This document shows, piece by piece, positions 7,252 through 13,590 of a DNA stretch of 13,590 nucleotides. Position 1 is the first letter of the stretch. Every line of letters begins with the position of its first letter. Source of the stretch: Desulfobacteraceae bacterium (GTDB lineage Bacteria; Desulfobacterota; DSM-4660; Desulfatiglandales; Desulfatiglandaceae). The notes beneath the pieces were generated by a model, which had not been told where the DNA came from, did not search any database, and saw only the letters and a list, made by a program, of their open reading frames with translations. The position numbers were made by a program, and so were the translations under genes. The DNA lies in the NCBI GenBank assembly GCA_011042035.1, contig DQZA01000225.1:1-13590 (forward strand), in the 5' to 3' direction.

Positions 7252-7287
7252 CTCTTTTTTGGCTTCGCAGAGCCCATAGGAGGCGAC

Positions 7288-7323
7288 AAAAAAAGCCATC
7301 CGCATACAACGGAAGGCCTTTTT
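7288..7323 (-). terminator. Intrinsic terminator of the NifX/IscU/NifX unit
   Basis: Read on the minus strand: GCC-T-TCCG, loop TTGTATG, CGGA-T-GGC, then seven T residues. An A-run on the other flank makes it usable from both directions. It begins about 40 nt after the stop of the last gene of the unit. A smaller stem (CATCC/GGATG, 7331-7344) stands between the stop codon and this terminator. Confidence 0.85.
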
Positions 7324-7359
7324 GGATAGTCATCCTTTTGGATGTCTAGTTCAGGCGTA

Positions 7360-7719
7360 TCACCACCTACCCTCGACATCAGGTTCTTCACCTTCCACCA
7401 GCTTTCCATTCAAATAATAGTTAATGGCTTTATCCACTGGACCCTCTGCCCCATTTACAACTCTAACACCGGCGGCCTTGAGGGCCTTAAAGGCATTTGG
7501 GCCGCAGTGGCCTGTTAGCAACACCTCCGGCCTCTTTTTACTTACGGAGCTGGCTGCCTGAATGCCCGCTCCCTTCAGAGATTCAGCATTTTCCCGGTTG
7601 TCGATTACCTCAAAATCCATTGTGTCGGTATCTACTAGCAGGATATATGGGGCCCTCCCGAATCTAGGGTCCACTTTGGATTCCAGGCTTGTACCTGAAG
7701 CAGTTACGGCTATCTTCAT
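7360..7719 (-). CDS. NifX/NifB-type Fe-Mo cofactor-domain protein (second copy)
   Basis: Small single-domain protein of the dinitrogenase iron-molybdenum cofactor biosynthesis family (Nitro_FeMo-Co domain, as in NifX, the NifB C-terminus and MTH1175). Such proteins bind or carry metal clusters in the cytoplasm; many have no link to nitrogenase. Visible motifs are the MKIAVTASG opening strand, DPRFGRAPYIL at 17-27 and LLTGHCGPNAFKAL at 67-80, with the only cysteine at 72. The length of 119 residues is typical. Its ATG overlaps the stop of the IscU-like gene by 4 nt, so the two are translationally coupled. No nif structural genes are nearby, so a nitrogenase role is not supported; the client is unknown. 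Confidence 0.88.
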   Translation of the reverse strand: MKIAVTASGTSLESKVDPRFGRAPYILLVDTDTMDFEVIDNRENAESLKGAGIQAASSVSKKRPEVLLTGHCGPNAFKALKAAGVRVVNGAEGPVDKAINYYLNGKLVEGEEPDVEGRW

Positions 7720-8153
7720 CGCTTTCCCCCTGTCATTCGCCTGTTATTCCCTTCAAGCATCTTTGTACTGTATTGTTCCAGAGCCCTTTGAAGGGTTTTA
7801 ACAGCAAGGCGAGCACAATGTATCTTCTTATCTGGAAGTTTCTCCAGTTCCTTGTATAAGGCGTCCAGATCAATTTTTTTGGCCTCTTCAAGGCTTTTTC
7901 CCTTGGCCAGCGAGGCCACGGCACATCCCGACGCTATTGCCCCAGGGCAGCCCAAGACCTGAATCTTCGCGTCGTCTATCTTATCCCCGTCAAACTTTAA
8001 GTAGATCTTCATGTTGTCGCCACACGGCCCTGTGAGATCTGTGACCTGGTCTGCCTCAGGCAGGTCGCCTATGCTCTCGCGGCTCTTAAAATATTCTATG
8101 GCCTTGTCAGAGTAACCAGATTTCGAAAGCATTTCATAGATGTCATCAGTCAT
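7716..8153 (-). CDS. IscU/NifU-N-like Fe-S cluster scaffold
   Basis: Iron-sulfur scaffold of the IscU/NifU N-terminal family, expected to hold a transient cluster before transfer. The three scaffold cysteines are present and in context: Cys44 in GPCGDNM with the neighbouring Asp46, Cys69 in LGCPGAIASGC, and Cys113 in IHCARLA. There is an extra cysteine at 77. The N-terminal 35 residues are acidic, and the C-terminus ends in a basic tail. Its 145 residues match the family. The ribosome binding site is weak (GGGGG about 11 nt upstream). No cysteine desulfurase (IscS/NifS) or HscA/HscB lies beside it; instead it is flanked by two NifX-like genes, which suggests a dedicated cluster system. Confidence 0.9.
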   Translation of the reverse strand: MTDDIYEMLSKSGYSDKAIEYFKSRESIGDLPEADQVTDLTGPCGDNMKIYLKFDGDKIDDAKIQVLGCPGAIASGCAVASLAKGKSLEEAKKIDLDALYKELEKLPDKKIHCARLAVKTLQRALEQYSTKMLEGNNRRMTGGKR

Positions 8154-8191
8154 GTTTGATAAAGCCCCCTTTCACTGCCTCCTTCCTGTCT

Positions 8192-8575
8192 TTAGTGTTG
8201 CATTCCGCCCCCGCAAACCTGCTCTTCACCCATAAGGGGTAGCTTACCTGCAATAAGGTCTTCAACAACGGGTCTAATTTCTGGCCGTTCACCGTCATAA
8301 TAAACCTTGATCCCCACTTGCTGAAACCCCATCAGCGGCCGTATGCCCATACCTGCCACTATCAGGGCGTCAACCTTATACTGTGCAAGTAAATTCACTG
8401 GAACCATGCACCCTCCCTGAACATGCTCTTGGTTTGGCACAATGGTAACATTGGTGATTTCTCCGTTTTCAACATCCACAAGTGTGAAATAATCACAATG
8501 GCCAAAGTGTCCGGAACGCTTCCCTTCCAGGCCTCCAGGAGCCATTGACGGAATTGCTATTCTGCCATCTTTCAT
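8192..8575 (-). CDS. NifX/NifB-type Fe-Mo cofactor-domain protein (first copy)
   Basis: Nitro_FeMo-Co-domain protein, 127 residues, first gene of the unit. Family blocks are SGHFGHCDYFTLVDV at 21-35, GGCMVPVNLL at 54-63 and GMGIRPLMGFQQVGI at 75-89. Possible metal ligands are Cys27, Cys56 and His23, His26, His51. The C-terminus ends in CGGGMQH, an extra Cys/His pair outside the core domain that the second copy lacks. The two copies differ clearly in sequence, so they are not a recent duplication. GGAGG precedes the ATG. The family is firm; the client protein and metal are unknown. Confidence 0.88.
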   Translation of the reverse strand: MKDGRIAIPSMAPGGLEGKRSGHFGHCDYFTLVDVENGEITNVTIVPNQEHVQGGCMVPVNLLAQYKVDALIVAGMGIRPLMGFQQVGIKVYYDGERPEIRPVVEDLIAGKLPLMGEEQVCGGGMQH

Positions 8576-8618
8576 TTCTAATTTCCTCCCATCCTCTACT
8601 GTTCAATTTTTAAACTTA

Positions 8619-8648
8619 ATTTAATATAATCTCGCCCCCTAAAGTCAA
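8619..8648 (-). promoter_or_regulatory. Sigma70-like promoter of the NifX/IscU/NifX unit
   Basis: Minus strand TTGACT (8648-8643, five of six consensus bases) is followed by an AT-rich stretch giving -10 candidates TATTAA (8626-8621, 16-bp spacer) or TTAAAT (8624-8619, 18-bp spacer). It lies between the acs terminator and the first gene, which indicates separate transcription from the acs operon. Confidence 0.55.
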
Positions 8649-8675
8649 TACCTTCTCACCGAATCTCATAAACGG

Positions 8676-8712
8676 AAAAAGCCTCCCTACTACACGACCT
8701 GCAAGGGAGGCT
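8676..8712 (-). terminator. Intrinsic terminator of the acs operon
   Basis: Minus strand AGCCTCCC and GGGAGGCT form a perfect 8-bp GC-rich stem with a 17-nt loop, running directly into a T-run (five T, including the last stem base). It starts about 38 nt after the acsE stop and marks the operon end. Confidence 0.82.
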
Positions 8713-8750
8713 CCATTTCCTTGTTATGACTCTGAACCGTGCTTGGCAGC

Positions 8751-9635
8751 TTAAAGCTCTAGCCAGGAATCCGAATACAAGGTATGGCCCAGAAGAACCC
8801 TGGCCGTTTTCACATAATCCTGCAACTCCTTGGACAGAGAGTCCATCTCAATTTCTTCGCCGTCCATAACTTTATGAATCACTTCTACAATATCGGGCCT
8901 CTGACCCCTTGCGATCGCATGAAGCTCATCGTCATATGCATCGACTATACAGGAATACATGCCCTTGCGCTCCAGCATTACCATATAAGTCCGGTTAAGA
9001 ATAGGCCTGAGGTGGTCAGGTGAGCCGTTTGAGCAATTGGACAAGCCACAAGTTGATTTGACACCTGGTGCAATATCTTGAAGCATCTCCTGAAATGCCA
9101 AGAGGCTCATGAGCTGAGGCTGCTGTATATTCACTGGTGTCACCACACCGTCTACGAAGATATCCTCATTGGGGACGCCAGCCTCGTTAGCAGCGTAAAT
9201 CAACTCAACAGCAAGGGCTGCTCTTTCATTTTCATCCCTAGGGAGCCCTTCAGGTCCCCACATGAGGGCAATAAACTGAGCATTGTATTTCACCGCTAAA
9301 GGGATCATCTTTTCGTAGCGCTCAGGGCGGCACATAATTGAATTCATAATGGCCCTGCCCTTATGCACGGCCAATCCAGCCTCCATGGCCTCAATATTGG
9401 AAGTGTCAAGGCATAGCGGCGGAGTGTCGCCAATTTCATCCTGAATGGTCTTCACAACCCATTCCATGAGCTCAGGTCCACCCTTCCTTGCAGGTCCCAG
9501 ATTAATATCAATCCAGTCCATTCCGTTCTCTTTTTGCCTTTTGGCTTCTTCCACGATTGGACCTGGGTCCTTTTCCTTGAAGGCCTTTCCAATAACACGA
9601 TTAATAACATTCAAGTTTTCCCCTATTAGTAACAT
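8751..9635 (-). CDS. acsE: Methyltetrahydrofolate:corrinoid iron-sulfur protein methyltransferase
   Basis: MeTr of the Wood-Ljungdahl pathway: moves the methyl group of 5-methyl-tetrahydrofolate onto the cob(I)amide of the corrinoid Fe-S protein. It is a TIM-barrel pterin-binding protein, aligned by eye with Moorella AcsE. MLLIGENLN opens the barrel and DINLGP is at 43-48. The folate-site residues correspond as Asp77 (LCLDTSN), Asn98 (IMNS), Asp162 (FVDG) and Asn200 (GLSNCS). Its 294 residues are about 30 more than the Moorella enzyme, part of it around 202-225 and in the C-terminal third (about 235-265). GGGAG stands 7-8 nt before the ATG. It is last in the acs operon, 46 bp after acsC. Confidence 0.95.
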   Translation of the reverse strand: MLLIGENLNVINRVIGKAFKEKDPGPIVEEAKRQKENGMDWIDINLGPARKGGPELMEWVVKTIQDEIGDTPPLCLDTSNIEAMEAGLAVHKGRAIMNSIMCRPERYEKMIPLAVKYNAQFIALMWGPEGLPRDENERAALAVELIYAANEAGVPNEDIFVDGVVTPVNIQQPQLMSLLAFQEMLQDIAPGVKSTCGLSNCSNGSPDHLRPILNRTYMVMLERKGMYSCIVDAYDDELHAIARGQRPDIVEVIHKVMDGEEIEMDSLSKELQDYVKTARVLLGHTLYSDSWLEL

Positions 9636-9681
9636 GAGTCCACTCCCTTAGCTAAGTTATCAGTTTGCAAAGCGACCTGTA

Positions 9682-11028
9682 CTAACCAACCATCTCCTTG
9701 AGGAACTTGGGAATCAGAGAGGCATCTCTCGGTCCCACAATAACCTCCCAGTCTGGGAGCTCCTCTTCCATGTCACCCACGATGGCCGCGGCATACCCGG
9801 GGATTATTACTTTCCTGTGAGAAATCTTATCAGCAATTCCACATTTTTTCACAAACATCCCTACAGCATCGCCCACAAACTTCCCGGCAGCCCATGCAGT
9901 CATCACCGAGAGGCCCTCAGTATCCATTATAAGAAGCCAGCTCGGCACCCGGCTTCCCTCAATCTCTCCGCTGACAATGAAGTAGGTCAAAGAGAAATTG
10001 GTTGTTACAAGTACGGGAGAATTCTCGTCAGGATTTCCTATCTCATAGATGCCTTCGGTAACAGTCATTGGCCTCTGTGGGTCTGTAAAGATGTTCAGGC
10101 GTTCCACCAACAATGGAAATAGGCTCTCTCCCTTGAAATCGGACAGGATTGCTATGGCCCCATACTTAGCAATAAGCATAGAGGCAATCATTGTCTCAGC
10201 GTCCAGGTTGCTTGCCATCTCACAGGGAAACGTTATGGTAGGAAAACCCAGCGAGCGATTCCCTTCTTTAAGTGGAGCCCTTCTAATGGCAACTTGATCC
10301 TCAAACACCTTCTTCACCTCTCTCGAGCCAGAATCAAGCACCAGGTCCTTCAATCCCATGCCAGTAAGCTTGTCACTAAGGGCGATGAGGTCATCCATGT
10401 CCTTACCTTTAACAGCAAGAGGAAGTCCAGTCTCTTTGGCAAGATTACCCATATCATCCACATTGTCTCCAGTAGCCGCGTAGAGCAAAGGACGCTTGAA
10501 GGCAGTTGCCTCTGCTGCCTCTTTGAGGACTGCTGGCTTGTCGCTCATCAGCACAAGCCCGAATTCACTTTCCTGTGCAATCTTCTTGGCAGCGGCAACA
10601 AAGGCCCCACTGTCCCCATTGACGTCCTTGAGGGCCACCAACTCGGGCCTCAGATTAAGTCCCACACGCTCAAACTGGTAAGCGTTCCAGATTTTCAATT
10701 TCGTGTCCAAATCATCTGCCGAAATATCTGATGGAACAAGTACACCCAGGGCCGTGGGATTGTAAAAGGTCTTCTCGTGGCGGAACAGAACCAGTTCTCC
10801 GCCAACCTTAAATGCCCTCGCCCCCGCTCCGATGGCCACCGGCCTGATGGGAGGGGCTGATGCCTCGGCCAGTTTTTCCCTTGCCTCATCTGAAACATAC
10901 GGACACGCATCCAACTCCGCCTTTCCAGAGGCAAGGTTCATGGCAAAGGCAAGGCAGGTTGGCACACCACATTCGCCACAGTTCGTCTTTGGCAGCATTT
11001 TAAAGATCTGAATTCCTGTTAGTCCCAT
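9682..11028 (-). CDS. acsC: Corrinoid iron-sulfur protein, large (gamma) subunit
   Basis: Large subunit of the corrinoid Fe-S protein that shuttles methyl groups from AcsE to acetyl-CoA synthase. The N-terminal [4Fe-4S] domain has Cys17, Cys20, Cys25 and Cys42 in NCGECGVPTC and DACPY, followed by the conserved VSDEAREKL. A TIM-barrel middle follows, and then the C-terminal corrinoid-binding part with SPVLVTTNFSLTYF, DTEGLSVMTAWAAGKF and a WEVIVGPRDAS end block. Its 448 residues are close to the 446 of Moorella AcsC. AGGAG precedes the ATG by 6 nt. It lies 89 bp after acsB in the same direction. The small partner subunit AcsD is not next to it, which is worth noting because the two form an obligate heterodimer. 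Confidence 0.96.
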   Translation of the reverse strand: MGLTGIQIFKMLPKTNCGECGVPTCLAFAMNLASGKAELDACPYVSDEAREKLAEASAPPIRPVAIGAGARAFKVGGELVLFRHEKTFYNPTALGVLVPSDISADDLDTKLKIWNAYQFERVGLNLRPELVALKDVNGDSGAFVAAAKKIAQESEFGLVLMSDKPAVLKEAAEATAFKRPLLYAATGDNVDDMGNLAKETGLPLAVKGKDMDDLIALSDKLTGMGLKDLVLDSGSREVKKVFEDQVAIRRAPLKEGNRSLGFPTITFPCEMASNLDAETMIASMLIAKYGAIAILSDFKGESLFPLLVERLNIFTDPQRPMTVTEGIYEIGNPDENSPVLVTTNFSLTYFIVSGEIEGSRVPSWLLIMDTEGLSVMTAWAAGKFVGDAVGMFVKKCGIADKISHRKVIIPGYAAAIVGDMEEELPDWEVIVGPRDASLIPKFLKEMVG

Positions 11029-11117
11029 AGCATACTCCTCATATCAGTCATTACCTTGTGTTAGCAGGTTGTAGTGAATCACTTCTGAATAGCCCTCAGA
11101 AACTTTCTCTTTCCCGT

Positions 11118-13334
11118 TTATCCTACTATTGGATCCATCTTCAACGCAGGATGATCCTTTTCCTTGAGGAAAGGCAAGATCTCTTCCTCGGTTGTACCCA
11201 CTGTCTCATCTGCAATTCGATCAACAAGGTCTGGTACGCCCAGCTCTTCACCGCGCTTAATCAGCCTCTCTCGGATTTCCTCCTTCAGGGCCTTAGGCAT
11301 CCAGACCATCCGGAGGAGTCCTCCATCGCCCTTAATGAATTTCCTCTGAGTAATATTAAATTTGGAGTGGCCCACAAACCCAGGGGTGGACTGACCTCCA
11401 CCAATCATTCCAGCAAGAGTACTAAATTTCATTCCGCAAGGCGTTTGTCCGTAATAGTCTCGATGAACAGTCATAACTCCATTGCAGCCGGGCAACACCA
11501 CACAGATACATTCGCAACAACCACAGGTAGTCATGGGATCGTGGACCACACTGTAAAAGTTATAATGATCAATAGCCTGACGAGAGGCCTTATAAACGAA
11601 CTCATTTACACCCTTGAATTGTCCGAGCTTTTCGTCTATAACTTCGCCCTTTTCAACCGGCTGGTTAGGTCCTGTGGGATTAATCTCATAAGAGGCCTTA
11701 CAGTCCATCCAGTTGTAGGCACCACACAGCCCTGTTCTCTCAGGACTTACCACACAAACGTGGGTTGGGGCAAAAGATTGGCACAGGGTGCAGGAGTAGA
11801 ATGTTTCCGTCGTCTCGTCGGTCATCTTTTCCACACGCTCATCACGCATCTTGTACTCTTCTCTAGCACGTTTTGTCAGCTCATCAACATCTTCCTTCTT
11901 TGTATAGAGGGTTACCTGAACCTTATCCAGGATATTGGAAAAATCTTGATGGAATTTAGCATGCAATATCACGCCTATATCCTTTAAGGTAAAGCCTTTT
12001 TCAATGGCCGACTTACTCACCCTGACCCAGGAAATATCCCTTTGTCCTATGTGCATGATACCCTGAGCATAGTTTATCAAGTGATGTATCTGCCTTTCGA
12101 GGATAGGCTCAAAATCAGACTGCATTTTCCTGCCAGCTACCTGGACATAGATGCCAAGAGGTAACTTGTCGCCTTCCTTGACATCGTTTACATCCGGGCC
12201 TATGACCTCTACCTTTCCATCCTCGATCTCATTCATCTCGGCCATCTTGCACAGCTCTGTACACTGTGTCTTACCACCGCCCATCTCGAGATACAGATCG
12301 TCTTTTCGTACCCTTTCACCCTCGAACGCCGGTCCGTATGCCAAAGGAATGTCGACCTTGGCCACAGTGACTTTAAGGCCCCTTATTTCAATGGACTTGG
12401 ATACGATCTGGTCGTGTGATACATTGGCAACTACATGCTCATATGTACAGACACCCGTAGGGAGAATCTCAGGAATATCCGTATCGGCTATTGTGGGAAA
12501 TCCCCAGTTGACAGCCCCTGCCGCATTCGCCGCCCATTCGGCATTTACATCACCCAGGGCATTTACGAATGCAAATATACGATTCTTCTGATAGGCCAAT
12601 TGTCTCTTAAAATCCCCGGGCTGAATACCACCGAAGGACATGCCCGCTCGGTTTGCAAAACCCAGGGCAAAGACCGCCGCAGATATATCAGGACCAAAGG
12701 GCACAAGACGCGTGTTCCATCCGATCTGCACCCCTGCTTCAAGAAGTTGCTCGGCAAATGTCGTGCCATTCTGATTAGCCGCCATAAACACGTAAATGCT
12801 CTTTACTTGATACTCCTCGGCAATCTTTTTGGCGGTCTCCGGATCTGGAGCAGCTCCGACAATGGCTGCAAATCCTGGAGCGGTACCATCCACAAATTCC
12901 ACCCCACGTTTTCTCATAATGGTGTCATCAGCAGCCCCTAACCAAATCTTTCCATTTTCCACGTCAGGATCCTCAACAGTGGGTTGATAGAAGTCCGGAT
13001 CTTCCACGTACCGAATGGCTTCCACTATCTCTTCGGCAAAAAGCGCTGCCATGCCCGCATCCAGGAGTGGCCCCAGATAGGGTATGTGGCAGTCCTTTTT
13101 GATGTGTGGTGGTAACAGCTTTCTAGCCAACTCCAACGGCTTCTTAGCCGAGTCAAGGTCTGTAACTTTAATTCCAGTTAAAGAATAAATGATGGGCAAA
13201 TAGTAAGCGGTGTTTGGAAATTCCAGTTTCTGGCTCCCGCCGTATGTCTCCAATGCCCTTTTGTACTTACCTTCTGCCTTTCCTACTATATTGTAGGCTC
13301 CTTGAATTGCTGCAAACGCTACTAGCTTTGACAT
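11118..13334 (-). CDS. acsB: Acetyl-CoA synthase catalytic subunit (CODH/ACS beta)
   Basis: Joins the corrinoid-bound methyl group, CO and CoA into acetyl-CoA at the Ni-Ni-[4Fe-4S] A-cluster; reversible. All six A-cluster cysteines are present at 515, 518, 527, 537, 604 and 606, each exactly 9 residues later than Moorella 506, 509, 518, 528, 595 and 597. Motifs are FYSCTLCQSFAPTHVC, TGLCGA, MTTCGC, TLAGMIGGG and the terminal DETVGTT block. The long N-terminal domain that contacts CO dehydrogenase is present (roughly 1-310), so this is the bacterial form and not the short archaeal CdhC. I start at the ATG at 13334 because GGAGG at 13344-13348 is 9 nt upstream; an in-frame TTG at 13340 is too close to it. 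The length is 738 residues. The second A-cluster loop is unusually cysteine-rich (604, 606, 607, 609, 611, 617). Confidence 0.97.
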   Translation of the reverse strand: MSKLVAFAAIQGAYNIVGKAEGKYKRALETYGGSQKLEFPNTAYYLPIIYSLTGIKVTDLDSAKKPLELARKLLPPHIKKDCHIPYLGPLLDAGMAALFAEEIVEAIRYVEDPDFYQPTVEDPDVENGKIWLGAADDTIMRKRGVEFVDGTAPGFAAIVGAAPDPETAKKIAEEYQVKSIYVFMAANQNGTTFAEQLLEAGVQIGWNTRLVPFGPDISAAVFALGFANRAGMSFGGIQPGDFKRQLAYQKNRIFAFVNALGDVNAEWAANAAGAVNWGFPTIADTDIPEILPTGVCTYEHVVANVSHDQIVSKSIEIRGLKVTVAKVDIPLAYGPAFEGERVRKDDLYLEMGGGKTQCTELCKMAEMNEIEDGKVEVIGPDVNDVKEGDKLPLGIYVQVAGRKMQSDFEPILERQIHHLINYAQGIMHIGQRDISWVRVSKSAIEKGFTLKDIGVILHAKFHQDFSNILDKVQVTLYTKKEDVDELTKRAREEYKMRDERVEKMTDETTETFYSCTLCQSFAPTHVCVVSPERTGLCGAYNWMDCKASYEINPTGPNQPVEKGEVIDEKLGQFKGVNEFVYKASRQAIDHYNFYSVVHDPMTTCGCCECICVVLPGCNGVMTVHRDYYGQTPCGMKFSTLAGMIGGGQSTPGFVGHSKFNITQRKFIKGDGGLLRMVWMPKALKEEIRERLIKRGEELGVPDLVDRIADETVGTTEEEILPFLKEKDHPALKMDPIVG

Positions 13335-13395
13335 AAACAAGTTCCTCCCTTCTTAAGAGGTTATAATTGATTCGACAGCATCAAATCATGGCCTT

Positions 13396-13590
13396 CTAGG
13401 CCCTTCGGTGAATATGATCCAAATATCCAATTAACTTTTCCAACTTCGCAATTCTTGCCTCACGCAGTTCATCAGCACTCGCTGGCTTTTTCTCTGCTAC
13501 CTTTTCCTTTTTTGCCGTTTCCTTCATAGCCGCCTCCTTCATAGATGGCTTTTCTTTGTGGGTAGCCTTAGCCTTTTTCTGAGCCTCTGC
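13396..13590 (-). CDS. Partial C-terminus of an upstream acs-operon gene
   Basis: The last 64 codons of a minus-strand frame that runs off the right edge and stops 61 bp before acsB. The first 38 residues are low in complexity, rich in Lys, Ala and Glu, like a flexible linker. They end in an amphipathic helix-like stretch, DELREARIAKLEKLIGYLDHIHRRA minus its first few residues being the hinge (about 41-64). No catalytic motif is visible, so the family cannot be named. By position it could be the tail of AcsD, a CO dehydrogenase or an accessory protein. An internal ATG at residue 22 has GGAGG upstream at a usable distance, so a separate short protein of about 43 residues is a less likely alternative. 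Confidence 0.6.
   Translation of the reverse strand, partial: AEAQKKAKATHKEKPSMKEAAMKETAKKEKVAEKKPASADELREARIAKLEKLIGYLDHIHRRA

Noticed and set aside
7120..7305. 61-codon minus-strand frame upstream of the TAXI gene
   Set aside because: It starts inside the terminator hairpin at 7288-7323 and runs across the predicted promoter at 7222-7251. The product resembles nothing known.
7360..8575. Nitrogenase cofactor genes as evidence of nitrogen fixation
   Set aside because: NifX-like and IscU-like domains occur widely in non-fixing anaerobes, and no nifH, nifD, nifK, nifE or nifN is present.
10294..10731. 145-codon open frame on the + strand
   Set aside because: Antisense to acsC, composition unlike a folded protein of this genome and no start signal.
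11058..11987. 309-codon open frame on the + strand
   Set aside because: It lies almost wholly antisense to acsB, whose family match is certain. The product shows no recognisable motif and no ribosome binding site is seen.
1..13590. Mobile elements, CRISPR arrays, tRNA or rRNA genes
   Set aside because: I saw no transposase or integrase, no regularly spaced direct repeats, no tRNA-like cloverleaf and no rRNA sequence. Gene content and coding style look uniform.

Overview
The window looks like chromosomal DNA from an anaerobic, autotrophy-capable bacterium, most likely a Desulfobacterota (deltaproteobacterial) sulfate reducer, sulfur disproportionator or relative. The reasons are a bacterial-type acetyl-CoA synthase operon (Wood-Ljungdahl pathway), an oxygen-sensitive two-subunit Fe-S fumarase, a TAXI-type TRAP binding protein, and NifX-like/IscU-like metal-cluster proteins. 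The assignment rests on recognised protein families and is not a phylogenetic result.

Layout, left to right. (1) 19-1386 (+): short-chain fatty acid transporter of the AtoE family, whose true start may lie at or beyond the left edge. It converges on surE (1450-2229, -), with an 11-bp perfect hairpin between them. (2) A divergent intergenic region of about 190 bp carries a good sigma70-like promoter and two palindromes. It precedes a + strand operon of fumarase alpha (2425-3264), fumarase beta (3279-3842) and a conserved-looking, membrane-anchored protein of unknown function (3877-4797). (3) An enoyl-CoA hydratase-family gene (4813-5595, -) converges on that operon. (4) A hairpin-rich stretch of about 420 bp with no convincing gene separates it from a TAXI periplasmic binding protein (6015-6998, -). 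That gene has its own sigma70-like promoter and a leader of about 215 nt. (5) A compact transcription unit (8575 down to 7360, -) encodes a NifX-like protein, an IscU/NifU-N-like scaffold and a second NifX-like protein, bounded by its own promoter and a strong intrinsic terminator. (6) The acetyl-CoA synthase operon runs leftward from beyond the right edge: a partial Lys/Ala/Glu-rich C-terminus (13396-13590), acsB (11118-13334), acsC (9682-11028), acsE (8751-9635), then an intrinsic terminator.

How the genes fit together. AcsE moves the methyl group from methyl-tetrahydrofolate to the corrinoid Fe-S protein, whose large subunit is AcsC. AcsB joins that methyl with CO and CoA to make acetyl-CoA, or runs in reverse during acetate or fatty-acid oxidation. 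The CO dehydrogenase and the small corrinoid subunit (AcsD) are not recognisable here and may lie to the right. Fumarase, AtoE and enoyl-CoA hydratase fit short-chain acid uptake and oxidation or C4 metabolism. The NifX/IscU/NifX unit may handle metal-cluster assembly or carriage; a link to ACS maturation is inference from position only. I saw no tRNA, rRNA, CRISPR array, insertion sequence or other clear mobile element.
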